Shown here piece by piece: positions 43,111 through 52,093 of a DNA stretch of 64,000 nt. The position numbers were made by a program, and so were the translations under genes. Numbering within the stretch: position 1 is the stretch's first letter; each line of letters opens with the position of its first letter. Location: assembly GCA_017938365.1 (NCBI GenBank), contig JAGBBT010000050.1:1-64000 (forward strand). Direction: 5' to 3'. Below the pieces are notes generated by a model. That model did not search any database and was not told the origin of the DNA. It worked only from the letters and a program-made list of their open reading frames with translations. This stretch comes from Treponema sp. Its GTDB lineage: Bacteria > Spirochaetota > Spirochaetia > Treponematales > Treponemataceae.

Positions 43111-43150
43111 AAGCGAATCTTCTAAAATTTATAAGATTCGCTTAAATTTT
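43111..43150. terminator. Terminator
   Basis: AAGCGAATCTT/AAGATTCGCTT stem, 11-base loop, followed by AAATTTTTTATTTT on the plus strand and TTTT on the minus strand. 43151-43309 holds nothing else I can support. Confidence 0.7.
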
Positions 43151-43309
43151 TTATTTTACTACAAAACGAATTCTCCAAGATATTTATTATTTCTTAGTGG
43201 TAAATCGTTGATGGTTAAATACTGAAAGAAATTGATCACTAAAAATGAATTTAAAGTAATTCATAAACGAATTTTTGATTTAAACAACATTTACTTGTTA
43301 AAAGTAAAC

Positions 43310-44521
43310 TTAATTCTGTTCTTCCTTCAAATCATGCTCAATCATGTTTGTTAGAAGTACCCAATCTTTCTTCGTGCAGACGTTGTTTGCATACTTTTTA
43401 GTAAGGTTCATATACTTCATTTGAATATCATCTGGAGCTGCGCACAGCATCTTATAGAATTTATAACGGATCTCATCTTCAGGCTCATATCGGACACTGG
43501 AAAGGAGATCGATTACTTCAACATGAGTATCATATTTGAGTTTCCATTCTTTTCCTTCTTTGAGTTCAGGTGTGTTTTTGTTGGAGTTGTCAGGTTCATC
43601 ATCTTTACCAATACCAGCCTCGTCATCCAAAATAATCGGTTTAGTCATATAGAAATTGGAATAGATAATGTTGAGAACTTCTTTACACTGATTAAACTCA
43701 TCATAGGAAAATTCATCAGCAGAGAAGTAAATATAGCTTTTCGGCTTTACCAAAGTGGATCTATCAGTAATGGTAAAGTTAGGATCAATATTCCACATAT
43801 TGATGTTAGGTTTATCTTCATCATCCGGTCTGCAGGAACGTCCAGGAATCTGCAATGCCAGAGGGTCATTTTTGTCCAAAAGTCTGGAAATAAACACACC
43901 ATTCAATGCAGGGAGGTTCACACCAGTGTTAGCCTGTTCGATGTTGAGAAGAATGTTGATATTGTTGTTGGTTTCTTCAGTAGTAAGATTCAAATTTGCA
44001 AATTTTTCAGAACATCCATTGATGATATCGATGAAATCAGAAATACCAATCTTTGCATCAGCCCAATTGAGTTCATTAGCTTTTTTGATCTGACCGCCGC
44101 CGTCATAATCATTTTCAATTCCATTCGGCAGGAATGAAGAGGTCATGTAAACTCCAATGTTGTTATCTCGCAGCCACTTATTGAAGTCTGCATCATAGCG
44201 AACTTTCTTCAGATATGCATTTCCACGAACGGTAACAAACAGAAATGCTCTTCTTGTTCCATTAGAATTTTGTTTAATACGCGCATCCAAATCCAAAGTT
44301 GCCATTCTCAAAGAATAGAGAAAATGAGAAAGCTTCTTATCAATTTCGTCGGCGGATACATTGACTGCTTCATGAGTTTTCTTATCAGTGGAAGAAATAA
44401 TGACAGCGGTAAGCGGAGTAATAAATCCTTTTTCAGTCATCTTCTTTGTCATTTCGCGGTCAGTACGAAAAACAAGTTTACCAAAAATCGGATTAGACTG
44501 ATTGAGAACTTTTGAGAACAT
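43310..44521 (-). CDS. SF2 helicase C-terminal half of a split restriction-like system, 403 aa
   Basis: Begins NPIFGKLVFRTDREMTKKM, as helicases do right after motif III, and carries the helicase-C motifs: NINILLNIEQANTGVNLPALNGVF (motif V region) and LQIPGRSCRPDDE (motif VI, QxxGRxxR). The P-loop half is a separate gene at 45903. Own early promoter. No CGG in frame. It should act with the nuclease and methylase-like proteins encoded beside it. Confidence 0.8.
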   Translation of the reverse strand: MFSKVLNQSNPIFGKLVFRTDREMTKKMTEKGFITPLTAVIISSTDKKTHEAVNVSADEIDKKLSHFLYSLRMATLDLDARIKQNSNGTRRAFLFVTVRGNAYLKKVRYDADFNKWLRDNNIGVYMTSSFLPNGIENDYDGGGQIKKANELNWADAKIGISDFIDIINGCSEKFANLNLTTEETNNNINILLNIEQANTGVNLPALNGVFISRLLDKNDPLALQIPGRSCRPDDEDKPNINMWNIDPNFTITDRSTLVKPKSYIYFSADEFSYDEFNQCKEVLNIIYSNFYMTKPIILDDEAGIGKDDEPDNSNKNTPELKEGKEWKLKYDTHVEVIDLLSSVRYEPEDEIRYKFYKMLCAAPDDIQMKYMNLTKKYANNVCTKKDWVLLTNMIEHDLKEEQN

Positions 44522-44556
44522 ATGTTATAATACTTTCAATTTGTTGTTTATATTAT

Positions 44557-44584
44557 AAAATAACACTCAAATTAAAAAAGTAAA
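44557..44584 (-). promoter_or_regulatory. Early-type promoter
   Basis: TTTACT, 16 bases, TATTTT preceded by TGT; upstream of the helicase-C gene. Confidence 0.75.
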
Positions 44585-44592
44585 CTTAATTT

Positions 44593-45828
44593 TTATTTGA
44601 ACTGAGACATTGTTTCTTCAATATATTTTTGTTCTTCTTCGGTAATTCCAAAGAACTGATAAAAATCTTCATTGGTCCATTCACCTTCATAACCTTTCAA
44701 ACCGGTACGGGGATTAATTTCATTCATCATACATGGGAGGAAGTTCAGAGGGACGTTCACGTCCCTCTGAACTGAAAAATTCAAAAAATGCATAAATTTA
44801 TCAATACATGAATTATAAAAATTATTTGCTTCATTTAAAGAATTGAATTTTATAGAAAGAGGCATTGGATCTCCTATCTTTTTAGAAAATTGATTCTTTG
44901 CTTTTGCGGTTTCAGTCCAATAGGTACCATTTTGATAGCCATCCTTATAAATTTCATTTTTATAAAAAATTGAAAGTTTTGATCCAACAAACCAGTCAGT
45001 AACAGAAGCAATTTTTACACGAATTCCATCTACTTTTGATTTTTCACAATAGTCATTCATTGATTTTGATTTTTTAGCAATTTTTTCAAGAATGGATGAA
45101 AGAAGTGGATGAAAAAGTGAAAGATAATATTCTGAATCCATTTTATTTTTTTCAATTTGTATAATTCCTAAATCAAAATTAAATCTTGTGCCACACTGTT
45201 CCCCACTATTAAAAATAATTTCAGCACGTCTTTGTGGAATTACAACAACGTTTTGAATCTTTTGACAGATACCAAGCTTTTCAAATTTATTAAATGTGGA
45301 ACGTTTATATTTTGCAATAGGATCTTGAAGCCAGCGAATCGGAGCAATCCAAACAAAAGAATCTGCAACATTTTTACTGAACATGTATTCCAAAATCTTC
45401 AAATCAATACCGCTATACGGAGGATTGCTAAACACAATATCAAATTTTTTACCAGCCATAACTTTATCCAAATTCTTAATATTTTCAATAGGAATCATCT
45501 CAATATTCAATTTATTACCAGAGAAGAAAATGTAATTTCGAACCTGCTTGTAATCAAATTCGCAATCATAAAAGAAAGTAAACTTAATATTGTTAATATA
45601 ATCCTGCGAAAGTTCTTTTATAAAGTAATTGATGAATTCATTATTAAACAGAACAGCCACAGATCTTGTTTCAGCAGTGATGTAATCAGCAAAACGAAAA
45701 CCTGTGGCTTTTTCAATTTTATCAATAGGAGTATAAACAGCTTGGAGACCGAGATCAACACCTTTATTTTTTGCTTCTTCGAGATATTTAGCGCTGAAGT
45801 CGTTGAAAAGCTGTTCAATGAGATTCAT
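44593..45828 (-). CDS. N6-adenine methyltransferase-like protein (NPPY), 411 aa
   Basis: Motif IV FDIVFSNPPYSGIDL (about residues 128-142) identifies the amino-methyltransferase fold; FVWIAPIRWLQDP follows as usual. The AdoMet-binding motif I is not recognisable: the expected place reads ETRSVAVLFNNEF. The C-terminal part would be a target-recognition domain. Ends IEETMSQFK. It may be a methylase, or a DNA-recognition subunit that lost catalysis. Own early promoter. Confidence 0.75.
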   Translation of the reverse strand: MNLIEQLFNDFSAKYLEEAKNKGVDLGLQAVYTPIDKIEKATGFRFADYITAETRSVAVLFNNEFINYFIKELSQDYINNIKFTFFYDCEFDYKQVRNYIFFSGNKLNIEMIPIENIKNLDKVMAGKKFDIVFSNPPYSGIDLKILEYMFSKNVADSFVWIAPIRWLQDPIAKYKRSTFNKFEKLGICQKIQNVVVIPQRRAEIIFNSGEQCGTRFNFDLGIIQIEKNKMDSEYYLSLFHPLLSSILEKIAKKSKSMNDYCEKSKVDGIRVKIASVTDWFVGSKLSIFYKNEIYKDGYQNGTYWTETAKAKNQFSKKIGDPMPLSIKFNSLNEANNFYNSCIDKFMHFLNFSVQRDVNVPLNFLPCMMNEINPRTGLKGYEGEWTNEDFYQFFGITEEEQKYIEETMSQFK

Positions 45829-45873
45829 AGGAATTCCTTCCTTTAATTTTTGTTTTTCGTTTCCTTATATTAT

Positions 45874-45901
45874 AAGATAACATATGGATTCAAAAAGTAA
45901 A
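45874..45901 (-). promoter_or_regulatory. Early-type promoter
   Basis: TTTACT, 16 bases, TATCTT preceded by TGT; upstream of the methylase-like gene. Confidence 0.75.
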
Positions 45902-45902
45902 C

Positions 45903-46793
45903 TTAATTGCGGGCAAATTGGAATTCACCATTCATGTATCTTTCATCACGAGCGTCAAATTGAGGTGTAGCAGTGAAGAAGAAACGTTTTTTGACAGTTT
46001 CGAAGAATTTCAAGTTATTTGTTCCAATTTCATTTCCCATGCTATTCAAAGCATGAATCTCATCGGCAATGATCATATCAAAATTCAATTTCTGCAACAC
46101 AACGGAATTTTCTTTGATTCCAATGGACTGATAAAGGCAGATGAAGAACGAATGAATTCCATTTTTGCGATTTTCTTCAACTTCTTCAACAAGTTTCTTT
46201 CTGCAAAAATTGATATGAGCTTGATTGTAGCCTTCCTTCTGAAGACGTTTTTGCATCTTGTCATCTTCAGCAAGGTCTTTACAATGGAGGGATTCATTAT
46301 CTTCCTTGGAACAATTGAAATCTTTCAAAACCGTTCCGGAGTTGACAATGTAGAATTTTACTTTTTCTTTATCCAGTCCAATTCCGGCAACTTCGTTTTT
46401 CTTGAAGAACTGAAGACGTTTTTCATCTTCATAGTATTTGTTGAAAAGTACAGGAAGCATGCGGCGATTGAGGTCATTGATCAAGGAATGACGGTGGCAA
46501 ACAATTCCGAAGACTTTACCTTCTTTGTCATTGTTAGCTTCAGCATTGCAAAGAAGATAAGGAATGAAGAATTTGAATACTTCAGTTTTTCCGGTACCAG
46601 TAGCAGCTTGGAACATCCCAGCTTCTTCAGAACCATGGAAAATTTCAAGGAATCTTTCCCACATTTCTTTCTGATAGAAACGAAATCCTGCATCCATTCC
46701 ATTTTCAAGAACGTCAAGATCGATCAGTTTATCAAAGATTTTCTGAACAGCGGATGCTTTTCCAATCATTCCAGTAAAATCAAAATTAAACAT
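45903..46793 (-). CDS. SF2 helicase N-terminal half, 296 aa
   Basis: FRFYQKEMWERF (Q-like motif), AATGTGKTEVFKF (Walker A), IVCHRHSLINDL (motif Ia), MIIADEIHALNS (DEIH, motif II) and RFFFTATPQ (motif III), then a normal stop. The second RecA domain is the product of the gene at 43310. A split exactly between the two RecA domains, with a methylase gene in between, is unusual. Own early promoter; no CGG. Confidence 0.85.
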   Translation of the reverse strand: MFNFDFTGMIGKASAVQKIFDKLIDLDVLENGMDAGFRFYQKEMWERFLEIFHGSEEAGMFQAATGTGKTEVFKFFIPYLLCNAEANNDKEGKVFGIVCHRHSLINDLNRRMLPVLFNKYYEDEKRLQFFKKNEVAGIGLDKEKVKFYIVNSGTVLKDFNCSKEDNESLHCKDLAEDDKMQKRLQKEGYNQAHINFCRKKLVEEVEENRKNGIHSFFICLYQSIGIKENSVVLQKLNFDMIIADEIHALNSMGNEIGTNNLKFFETVKKRFFFTATPQFDARDERYMNGEFQFARN

Positions 46794-46832
46794 AGTGACG
46801 CCCTTTGTTTTGTTGTCGTTTTGTTATATTTT

Positions 46833-46860
46833 AATATAACGTTTTTTGAATGGAAGTAAA
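46833..46860 (-). promoter_or_regulatory. Early-type promoter
   Basis: TTTACT, 16 bases, TATATT preceded by CGT; upstream of the helicase-N gene. Confidence 0.75.
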
Positions 46861-46864
46861 TAGG

Positions 46865-47572
46865 TTATTCAAAACATTTTCGAAATTCTTCCCAGAACGA
46901 AATTGAATTATATCCAATAATATTTTCAAAGGTCAGCTTATCGCAAATTTTGATGTAACGGTGCGAACGATCAGGGTTGGTACCAGTCCAGCCAATAACA
47001 TTTTTTAGAGAAATTGACATTGCATCTTCAGCTCGTACATTTGTTACAAAGATCAACACATCTTTATTAAGATCACATCCAAATTCAGTACAAGCTTCTC
47101 CTGCAAGTTTATTCTTTGTAATACGGGAGAAAGGAACATTTTCTCCATTGATAGGAATATTTGGATTTCGAAATTTCACCTGTCCAAAAGCTCGTCGTGA
47201 ATTATCTCGCCCATACACTCCATAGAAGTCCAAACCACAGTCTTCAGTATCATCAATCTGTTTGTAAGTCCCCTCCTTTACACCAACATCATGAAAGGAT
47301 CCAATTTTCTGGAGAACAAACATGGAAAAAATTTCAAATATATCACCTTTAATTTTACTTGAAATAGCTTCTTTAGAACAATGTTCTGGCATTCCATAAC
47401 GAAGTCCAGTCTTGACATAGTCATCCGCAAACTTTACAATTGCTTGACAAAACTCATCAAAAGCACATTTCTCTGAATTTTCAATAAGCGCATTGATGAT
47501 CATCGGAATTGCGTGTTCAGTGTCGTTAATGAAAAGTTTGTTGAATGCAGGATGAGATTTGACAATATTCAT
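46865..47572 (-). CDS. PD-(D/E)xK nuclease-like protein, 235 aa
   Basis: Core DCGLDFYGVYGRDNSRRAFGQVKFRN (about residues 112-137, quoted as two halves DCGLDFYGVYG and FGQVKFRN) fits the Mrr-like D...QVK active site of Type ISP and related restriction enzymes. A helical N-terminal half precedes it. First gene of the four-gene cluster with its own early promoter. Likely the cleavage subunit of a split helicase-nuclease-methylase complex. Confidence 0.75.
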   Translation of the reverse strand: MNIVKSHPAFNKLFINDTEHAIPMIINALIENSEKCAFDEFCQAIVKFADDYVKTGLRYGMPEHCSKEAISSKIKGDIFEIFSMFVLQKIGSFHDVGVKEGTYKQIDDTEDCGLDFYGVYGRDNSRRAFGQVKFRNPNIPINGENVPFSRITKNKLAGEACTEFGCDLNKDVLIFVTNVRAEDAMSISLKNVIGWTGTNPDRSHRYIKICDKLTFENIIGYNSISFWEEFRKCFE

Positions 47573-47608
47573 GATGATATTTTCTTTCTATTTATTTGTT
47601 TGTATTTT

Positions 47609-47637
47609 CAATATAGCATTTATTTACTGAAAAGTAA
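47609..47637 (-). promoter_or_regulatory. Early-type promoter
   Basis: TTTACT, 17 bases, TATATT preceded by TGC; upstream of the nuclease gene. Confidence 0.75.
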
Positions 47638-47812
47638 ACAAAAAAGAGTTATAAAAATCATTTTTTATAAATTTTAATAATGTTGCTGGTGTAAATAAGT
47701 CTATTGCATGCTCCATAATAAGGTTGTACAAATCATTAAATGATGTTTGACGAATATGAGAAATTTCATTTAATGATTTTCCATAATTTGCATTTGTAAG
47801 AAGATTTTTCAA
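47624..47812 (-). pseudogene. Truncated HExxH-family protein
   Basis: 62 residues matching only the N-terminus of the metallopeptidase family (FNDLYNLIMEHAIDLFTPATLL), ending FYNSFLFTFQ next to the promoter of the nuclease gene. Lacks HExxH. The early cluster probably inserted into or replaced the rest. Confidence 0.65.
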
Positions 47813-47814
47813 TG

Positions 47815-49473
47815 TTAATGTTCTTGTTGTTTTTCTTTTATCGCGTTTTCATCTTCTATTGAAAACACAGATTCTTGCCACCATTTTGGAAATAAATTTC
47901 CATGCTTATACACTAAAAAGTTAAAACAACTATCAAGAATATACGTTGAAGCTACGTCTTTTTCACTTCGTACACTGCGTCCAGTCATTTGCATTAATAC
48001 CGTACATGTATTTGCTGCATACCACGTTTGATCTTCTTGTTGACGTTCTTTTATCCATTGATCGTTTGTATTTGCAAATGGCATTTTACATACGATACAA
48101 AAACGCGATAAGTCATCTTTCAAGTCTAATCCTTCAGTTAAACTTGGTGACATCAATACAAGAGGCTCATCTGATGTATAAAAATGATTTAATACTTCTT
48201 GCCTATTTCCAGGTCTAGGTACTAAAATTCTCCAATTATTTTTATTGCTAATACCAGCCATCATGGCTTCAGTAAGTTCATAACTAATTGTATGAATTAT
48301 ACCTTTATCATTTTTATATTGTGTAAGAATTTCATCAACTCTTTTAACCATCTTAGGAATAGTGCTTCGTTTATCCTTAAATGCCATTGAACCTATTGGA
48401 TCGTAAAATATTGGTCTATTATATAAAGGAAATCTGGATTCACAGGAGATATATTCAGCATCATCCAAATCAATACCTAGGTTTTTACAATGTTGTTCTT
48501 TTGATAAAATTGTAGCTGACATATGTAAAAAGCAAACGGCAGAATTGCTTACATATTTTTGAAATAAAGATGAGCCGTGCAATAATTTAAATTCAATTTC
48601 TTTATTTCCAAATGTTGCAATGAACCTATTTCCTTCTTGATATTGTTCTAATAGAAGTGAAATTTGATTAATATAGCTAACAATTCCTTTTAGACGGGTG
48701 TGAACTTTTTTATGTTCTCTAAGTTCATTTGGTGATATTTTTCCATTTTTTGAAAGAGAATTAAAAATATCAATTTTCTGTAATAAATGTCCTACTTTTA
48801 CAATTTCAATTTTTAATCCAGCTTTAACATCATTTAGCCATGCTATTAAATTTTCTTCAGATGTACCATAAACTGGAATATAACCTTTTGTGTTATAACC
48901 AAGATATTGAAGTCTCTCATCAGTTATTTTAAAAGTGCACATTTGCAGAATTTCTTGTTCTAAATTATGACATTCGTCAAATACAATAAAATCTGCATAT
49001 AAGCTATTACTAGCAGCGTAAAATTTATTTCTTTGAAGAAAAAATGCATAGTTAGTGGAACAAATAGAAGCATTACGAGCTGCACTTATAGCTAAAGTAT
49101 ATGGACAATCATTACATGCCTTTTGTTTACTTCCACCACAAACACCACATTCACAATTTAAAACAGGACTCAATTTACATGTATAATTTGATTTTCCATA
49201 TACAATTGGAATGTTTAAATCATGATAATATTGCTCTTGTAAACATTTTTGGCTTGTAATAATTTCTGAATGAAAACTAAAATTTCTATCGCGTAATGCA
49301 TTTGCAACTGTTACTGCAATTACTGATTTTCCAGAACCCGTTGGAGCTGATAGAATTACATGACGCTTTCCACTATCAAACGCTGTTAAAATCTTTTCAA
49401 TAACTTCTCTTTGATCATATCGTGGATAGTCAAATGGGAAAAAACGTGAAAATTGTTCATCAGTCAAATTCAT
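47815..49473 (-). CDS. DinG/XPD-like helicase, 552 aa
   Basis: RYDQREVIEKIL, LSAPTGSGKSVIAV (Walker A), a four-cysteine FeS-type region YTCKLSPVLNCECGVCGG...KACNDCPY (about residues 118-150), IVFDECHNLE (DEAH-type box), LVLMSPSLTEGLDL and QMTGRSVRSEKD (motif VI). An XPD-like 5'-3' helicase; T4-like phages often encode one (Dda-unlike). Directly precedes the truncated metallopeptidase. No in-frame CGG. Likely acts in replication or recombination. Confidence 0.88.
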   Translation of the reverse strand: MNLTDEQFSRFFPFDYPRYDQREVIEKILTAFDSGKRHVILSAPTGSGKSVIAVTVANALRDRNFSFHSEIITSQKCLQEQYYHDLNIPIVYGKSNYTCKLSPVLNCECGVCGGSKQKACNDCPYTLAISAARNASICSTNYAFFLQRNKFYAASNSLYADFIVFDECHNLEQEILQMCTFKITDERLQYLGYNTKGYIPVYGTSEENLIAWLNDVKAGLKIEIVKVGHLLQKIDIFNSLSKNGKISPNELREHKKVHTRLKGIVSYINQISLLLEQYQEGNRFIATFGNKEIEFKLLHGSSLFQKYVSNSAVCFLHMSATILSKEQHCKNLGIDLDDAEYISCESRFPLYNRPIFYDPIGSMAFKDKRSTIPKMVKRVDEILTQYKNDKGIIHTISYELTEAMMAGISNKNNWRILVPRPGNRQEVLNHFYTSDEPLVLMSPSLTEGLDLKDDLSRFCIVCKMPFANTNDQWIKERQQEDQTWYAANTCTVLMQMTGRSVRSEKDVASTYILDSCFNFLVYKHGNLFPKWWQESVFSIEDENAIKEKQQEH

Positions 49474-49493
49474 TTATGTTTTTAACTTTCAAA

Positions 49494-49676
49494 TTAATTT
49501 ATAGTTTTTGATTCAACATAAAGCTTAATATCTGTTCCTTTTTCTTGCATTTCTTTATCTAAGATAGTGTAAATAAAACAAAAATATTTGCAATTTTCTA
49601 TTCCAGAAGAAAAGATATCTCTTGCATTGTTTCTTTCAAATGTTACTTGTACTTTAACTAAATTAAATTCTTTTGA
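49494..49676 (-). pseudogene. Orphan reading frame after a TAA
   Basis: In the same frame as the gene ending at 49677, the 60 codons after its TAA remain open (SKEFNLVKVQVTFERNNARD...YVESKTIN). No start codon is available at its beginning. Either readthrough of the TAA or a headless gene remnant. Confidence 0.35.
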
Positions 49677-49979
49677 TTATATTGAGCATGAATAAGTCTT
49701 TCTCTTTTTATTTCTAAAAAGTTTTTCTAAGTTTAAATCCTTATCAATATATCTTTTAATTATAGTTAAAATTGTTTCTAACGTATATTTTCCATTAGTT
49801 CTTTTGTTAATTCTGTTGAGTACATGAAATAAATCTGAATTTAATGACGACGCACATATGCAAACATCTTTATAAATAATAGGCTCAAATGCTTCATCGT
49901 TGATTTTATAGACTGCATTTTCACCATTTATGTACTTCATTTCATTAATTATTTTATTAAAAACTTGTTCAAATTTCAT
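49677..49979 (-). CDS. Hypothetical protein, 100 aa
   Basis: Start chosen at MKFEQVFNKIINEM, preceded by GGAGGATTTGGAATTT, which overlaps the upstream stop; an earlier in-frame ATG lies deep inside the upstream gene. The N-terminus resembles the shared capsid-targeting-like peptide. Remaining part is helical and basic. No family recognised. Confidence 0.55.
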   Translation of the reverse strand: MKFEQVFNKIINEMKYINGENAVYKINDEAFEPIIYKDVCICASSLNSDLFHVLNRINKRTNGKYTLETILTIIKRYIDKDLNLEKLFRNKKRKTYSCSI

Positions 49980-50313
49980 AAATTCCAAATCCTCCGAAAC
50001 TAATTTGATCATCTTTAATTCCAAATATAATTTCATTATTTAAATCATGTTTAAAAAGATGAATAAACTTAAATGAACAGTTTTTATTTAATGAAAAGTT
50101 TTTTGTTGAAAATAAATCTTTAAACTGAGAAATTACATTCTTATGTTTTTTTGATTTTTTTAAAATTTTAATTAAATTTTTTCCATTACAATATATTAAA
50201 TAGCTTCTATTACTTAATTTATCAATAAAAATTATTTTTTTATTAATCATTGACAGATCACATTTCCATTCTTGATGCCATCTATCTATTAAAATTTGTT
50301 CTTCTTTTGTCAT
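49969..50313 (-). CDS. Hypothetical protein, 114 aa
   Basis: MTKEEQILIDRWHQEWKCDL start, mixed alpha/beta, ending IKDDQISFGGFGIYEI. The gene end carries the GGAGG ribosome site of the following gene. No family recognised. Confidence 0.55.
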   Translation of the reverse strand: MTKEEQILIDRWHQEWKCDLSMINKKIIFIDKLSNRSYLIYCNGKNLIKILKKSKKHKNVISQFKDLFSTKNFSLNKNCSFKFIHLFKHDLNNEIIFGIKDDQISFGGFGIYEI

Positions 50314-50369
50314 TTTACTTATAAAATATAAAAATTTAGTTTTAATTGTTCTTTGTTAAATTTTTCATT

Positions 50370-50912
50370 TTAATTTGCTTCAAGTTTTTTCATCATTTTT
50401 TCTCTTTTCCATTCCATAAATTCTTGCATTTCTGCAGAATTCCATTCAGGTACAACTTGAGCATCGACAGCTTTTTCAGAAGTGATTGTATTTTTTAATT
50501 CAATTTCTTTAAGTTTATGTTGATGTTTCACTTCTAATAGATTAAGCGTTTGATTATATTTGATGTTAAGTAAATGAATTTTATTAAATTCGGCAATAAC
50601 AGATTTAAGTGCAGAAATCAACGAGGTTACAGCATGAACTGTTTCTGGTGTAGAAACATCGGGATCAATTGCTTGAAGAATGCTCATTGCGTTATTACCG
50701 TTTTCAAGAAGTTTTTCCAATTGTGCATAAGTTCTTTTAAAATCTACAGTCATTCCTTGTTTTTGATCAACAAGATTATTGATAGATGGATCCATTACAG
50801 ATGGCATTTGGTCATTATTATACTCAGATAATTCATCATCAATATCATTAATAGATCCTGCGACTTCATTAATTAAATTATCCAATGCAATTGGAGAAAA
50901 CTTGCTACTCAT
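50370..50912 (-). CDS. Possible small terminase subunit (gp16-like), 180 aa
   Basis: Acidic N-terminus, then a long helical hairpin DFKRTYAQLEKLLENGNNAMSI...TVHAVTSLISALKSVIAEFNKIHLL, and a second helix up to about residue 140, followed by a flexible tail with a terminal WKREKMMKKLEAN. This architecture matches T4 gp16-type small terminases that oligomerise through such a hairpin. Two bases after the 121-aa late gene. Identification by build only. Confidence 0.45.
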   Translation of the reverse strand: MSSKFSPIALDNLINEVAGSINDIDDELSEYNNDQMPSVMDPSINNLVDQKQGMTVDFKRTYAQLEKLLENGNNAMSILQAIDPDVSTPETVHAVTSLISALKSVIAEFNKIHLLNIKYNQTLNLLEVKHQHKLKEIELKNTITSEKAVDAQVVPEWNSAEMQEFMEWKREKMMKKLEAN

Positions 50913-50914
50913 TA

Positions 50915-51280
50915 TTACTTTTCTTCCTCTACACTATTCTTAATTGTAACATGAACATTAACTGTTCCACGTAAAGACTTTCTAACATACCATGAATTAG
51001 AAGAATAAAACAAAATCCATGCGTTATTTTCTGTTTTATCCTTAGATGTATTCACAATTGTAAATACATTTTTTGGATCATTCCATACACTACAAACTTC
51101 AAAATCAAATTCTTTCTTTTCTTCTACATTAGCTTGAGAAATAGTAAGAATTGAACCCAATACCACGTCCTTTGGATCTACATCTTGAATAACATCTTGT
51201 ATAGGTGTTACTCCAGAATCTTCCATAATAAACTTACGATATAAGTTATCTTTTTCTTTTACCTTATGAATCAAACTCAT
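50915..51280 (-). CDS. Hypothetical late protein, 121 aa
   Basis: N-terminus KEKDNLYRKFIMEDS resembles the shared capsid-targeting-like peptide. The rest is a beta-rich small domain (FDFEVCSVWNDPKN, AWILFYSSNSWYVRKSL, VNVHVTIKNS). First gene behind a late promoter, upstream of the gp16-like gene. Possibly a small neck or head-completion protein; not recognised. Confidence 0.55.
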   Translation of the reverse strand: MSLIHKVKEKDNLYRKFIMEDSGVTPIQDVIQDVDPKDVVLGSILTISQANVEEKKEFDFEVCSVWNDPKNVFTIVNTSKDKTENNAWILFYSSNSWYVRKSLRGTVNVHVTIKNSVEEEK

Positions 51281-51304
51281 TTTTAAAGTCCATTTAAAAC
51301 TTTT

Positions 51305-51318
51305 ACTATTTATCTAGT
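51305..51318 (-). promoter_or_regulatory. Late promoter overlapping a TAG stop
   Basis: ACTAGATAAATAGT; the TAG of ACTAG is the stop of the gene at 51314. Same arrangement as at 28907. Confidence 0.65.
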
Positions 51319-52093
51319 TTTTATCATAGTACTTAAGTGATGCATAAATATCACAAATATTTTTAGAAGCAACTTTATTTTTATATGTGTGTAAATTTGT
51401 TATCATCGTATTTTCATCAATATGTTCAATTGTTTGAACTTCATTAAAGTGCAAAGACTTCATTTCAGATAATGTTGAATATTCAAAACATTTTGGATAG
51501 TTTATATTACGTGGAAGTAATATTGATGCAGAAAAACCATATGTATTTTGTGGTAAATTTTTAATTATTTCAAATAATTTTTTATTTTCACAAGTCATAA
51601 CATATTGATAATAATCAGTACTAAGTAAAAGATAAAATGTATCATTTAAATTATCGATTGTAGAAGAACCAAATACTTCATAAATTTTTTCAATAATTGA
51701 TTTATTAATTTTATATTCTGGTTTAATAACAGAAAATTTCCACTTTTCTTCATTTTTTGGTTTTATAAAAACAAAATATTTTACTGTACGTTTATATAGT
51801 TTTTCGCCCTTTTCAGGAATACCTAAGTTATTAAAACTATAAACATCATTTATTTTTACGCACTTTTTTTCTGTATGTGTAATTTCATCGTTAAATGATT
51901 GTTTTCTATCTTTTGTATTACAAACATAAACTTTTGTTTTATCAATAAAATATATGTAACCGATTACTTGCTTATCATTACGTTTACAATGATATGTTAT
52001 AATATCTCCGACATGCAATTCAAATCCAAGCATATCACGAAATACAACATTGTTTTTAATCTGATCAACAAGTTTATTCAGATTAGTTTTCAT
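51314..52093 (-). CDS. Hypothetical protein, 259 aa (HVGD family)
   Basis: Starts MKTNLNKLVDQIKNN; the FELHVGDIITYHCKRNDKQ block (about residues 23-41) is shared with the neighbour at 52083, suggesting a small beta-barrel domain. The middle domain carries KPEYKINKSIIEKIYEVFGSS. Overlaps the upstream gene by 11 bases. Function unknown. Confidence 0.6.
   Translation of the reverse strand: MKTNLNKLVDQIKNNVVFRDMLGFELHVGDIITYHCKRNDKQVIGYIYFIDKTKVYVCNTKDRKQSFNDEITHTEKKCVKINDVYSFNNLGIPEKGEKLYKRTVKYFVFIKPKNEEKWKFSVIKPEYKINKSIIEKIYEVFGSSTIDNLNDTFYLLLSTDYYQYVMTCENKKLFEIIKNLPQNTYGFSASILLPRNINYPKCFEYSTLSEMKSLHFNEVQTIEHIDENTMITNLHTYKNKVASKNICDIYASLKYYDKN

Noticed and set aside
43421-46859. Long plus-strand ORFs opposite the four-gene cluster (for example 43421-44137 and 45918-46859)
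   Set aside because: Mirror frames of strongly supported minus-strand genes, without ribosome sites or promoters.
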